From positions 1-64,000 of the forward strand of contig NZ_AUXT01000154.1 in assembly GCF_001625595.1 (NCBI RefSeq): 64,000 nucleotides of DNA. The letters run 5' to 3'. The stretch comes from Pseudoalteromonas luteoviolacea NCIMB 1942. Lineage in GTDB: Bacteria; Pseudomonadota; Gammaproteobacteria; Enterobacterales; Alteromonadaceae. Under the pieces are notes generated by a model. It was not told where the DNA came from, made no database searches, and was given only the letters and a program-made list of their open reading frames with translations. Position numbers and translations under genes: made by a program. Below are positions 63,290 through 64,000 of this stretch, piece after piece (the first letter of the stretch is position 1; every line of letters begins with the position of its first letter).

Positions 63290-63763
63290 TTAATCTGCAG
63301 GTTTGAATAAAGGGACTGGCTTTGCGTGTGGTTTATTAGCCGTTTGGGCAATTTCTTCATAGTTCTGTTTGATGTCAACAATTAATGCGTAGGCGCCTTT
63401 GGTCGTGACTCTTGTACCGATCACAAAAGTGCCTATGATATTTACATGCTCATTTGAAATTGTAAAACAAATTGGGTTGGCAATCGGTGCTCGTTGAGAC
63501 TGGGAGATAAATACCGACGAGTAGCAATAATTGCCGGCCTCAAGAAAAACCCCTTTTACTTTTTTATTCATATAAATCGTTCTAACGGACTTATCTGCCA
63601 TATTCTCAATTTGAAATCGTTCACCTTTTTCAAACAGCGTTCTTGTTTTGGGCTTATTTTGTTGGTTTAGCTCTACTGAATGAACGGTAAATAGAGTATT
63701 TGCTTCTTTAGCCATACACGTTGCGCTGAATAACGCTGAGCATATAATGATCCACTTTTTCAT
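63290..63763 (-). CDS. Periplasmic protein of unknown function
   Basis: 157 residues with a signal peptide (MKKWIIICSALFSATCMA). The mature part has two cysteines (NYCYSSV, NPICFTIS) and looks beta-rich: FTVHSVELNQQNKPKTRTLF, and FVIGTRVTTKGAYALIVDIK. The family is not recognised. A good ribosome site (AAGGAGAAT) precedes the ATG. Confidence 0.75.
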   Translation of the reverse strand: MKKWIIICSALFSATCMAKEANTLFTVHSVELNQQNKPKTRTLFEKGERFQIENMADKSVRTIYMNKKVKGVFLEAGNYCYSSVFISQSQRAPIANPICFTISNEHVNIIGTFVIGTRVTTKGAYALIVDIKQNYEEIAQTANKPHAKPVPLFKPAD

Positions 63764-64000
63764 TATAAATTCTCCTTAGAGCTGTAGCGCATTACGTGTA
63801 AACGCACCGGTGTTTATTGTTGTGACTCACCGCAGAATTGTAACCTAAAAGTAAACAAAAAAGAGATAATTGAATGCCAAATATAGGGTTATTGAGGAAA
63901 CTTGGACTCGCTGCAGTGACATCAAGATAAAGTTAGCGTGCCCTGTTATCAATTTAGAACTTTCAGGTACAATCGAGAGAAAATAATAATAGGTGTAATG
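63764..64000. other. Intergenic at the window end, possible gene start at the edge
   Basis: The last three bases are ATG, with AGGTG six bases before them, so a plus-strand gene may begin at 63998. Nothing else is resolved. Confidence 0.3.

Noticed and set aside
1..64000. tRNA, rRNA genes, CRISPR arrays, prophage or defence islands
   Set aside because: No cloverleaf-like genes, regular spacer repeats or phage structural genes were recognised.

Overview
The window looks like chromosome of a marine gammaproteobacterium of the order Alteromonadales, most likely Pseudoalteromonas. The basis is the gene set and order (trpEGDCFBA next to yciB, rnm, yciO, scpAB, rluB, yciK and sohB; a VolA-type surface lipase; a long AcnB; a RhlE-type helicase), protein sequences of that group, and a moderate to low G+C content by eye. 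No tRNA, rRNA or CRISPR array was seen.

Layout. 1-1154: nested insertion-sequence debris (an IS21-type end with an internally deleted istA, an IS3 fragment, and a host gene cut by the IS3 end). 1467-4277: acnB. 4994-8861: an AT-rich five-gene operon (formyltransferase-like, LysE exporter, SerK/SbnI-like serine kinase, SbnA-like, SbnB-like) predicted to make L-2,3-diaminopropionate and perhaps formylate and export it. 9175-15175: accessory region with an orphan 613-residue protein, small and secreted proteins, a frameshifted secreted-protein gene and an IS481 remnant. 15261-21451: a PTS-EIIC/EAL fusion, an unknown coiled-coil membrane protein, and a LuxI-fold acyltransferase next to an E1/ThiF-nitroreductase fusion. 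21509-23108: two decayed lipid-related genes (sterol desaturase family and a phosphatidylserine-decarboxylase-like gene). 23246-31758: housekeeping and membrane genes, including a PhoPQ-like two-component operon.

31766-38640 is the complete trp operon on the minus strand. Its leader holds two consecutive attenuators, each with its own leader peptide carrying three Trp codons in a row and its own terminator. 38795-47171 is the conserved block rnm-yciO-scpA-scpB-rluB-(yciK)-volA-sohB. 47239-53575 is a mixed stretch: a methyltransferase pseudogene, phoX, a zur-dihydroorotase pair with a Zur box, and a wrbA pseudogene. 53576-56674 is a second large orphan gene. 56715-61785 holds three minus-strand transport genes (BASS transporter, TonB-dependent receptor, CodB-like permease). 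The window closes with a DEAD-box helicase and a periplasmic protein.

Two themes stand out. First, two compact systems are worth experimental attention: the diaminopropionate/formyltransferase operon and the tandem trp attenuator. Second, the window carries many recently broken genes (istA, the 13.5 kb secreted protein, desaturase, PSD-like gene, methyltransferase, wrbA), which points to continuing gene loss in the accessory parts while the conserved blocks are intact.
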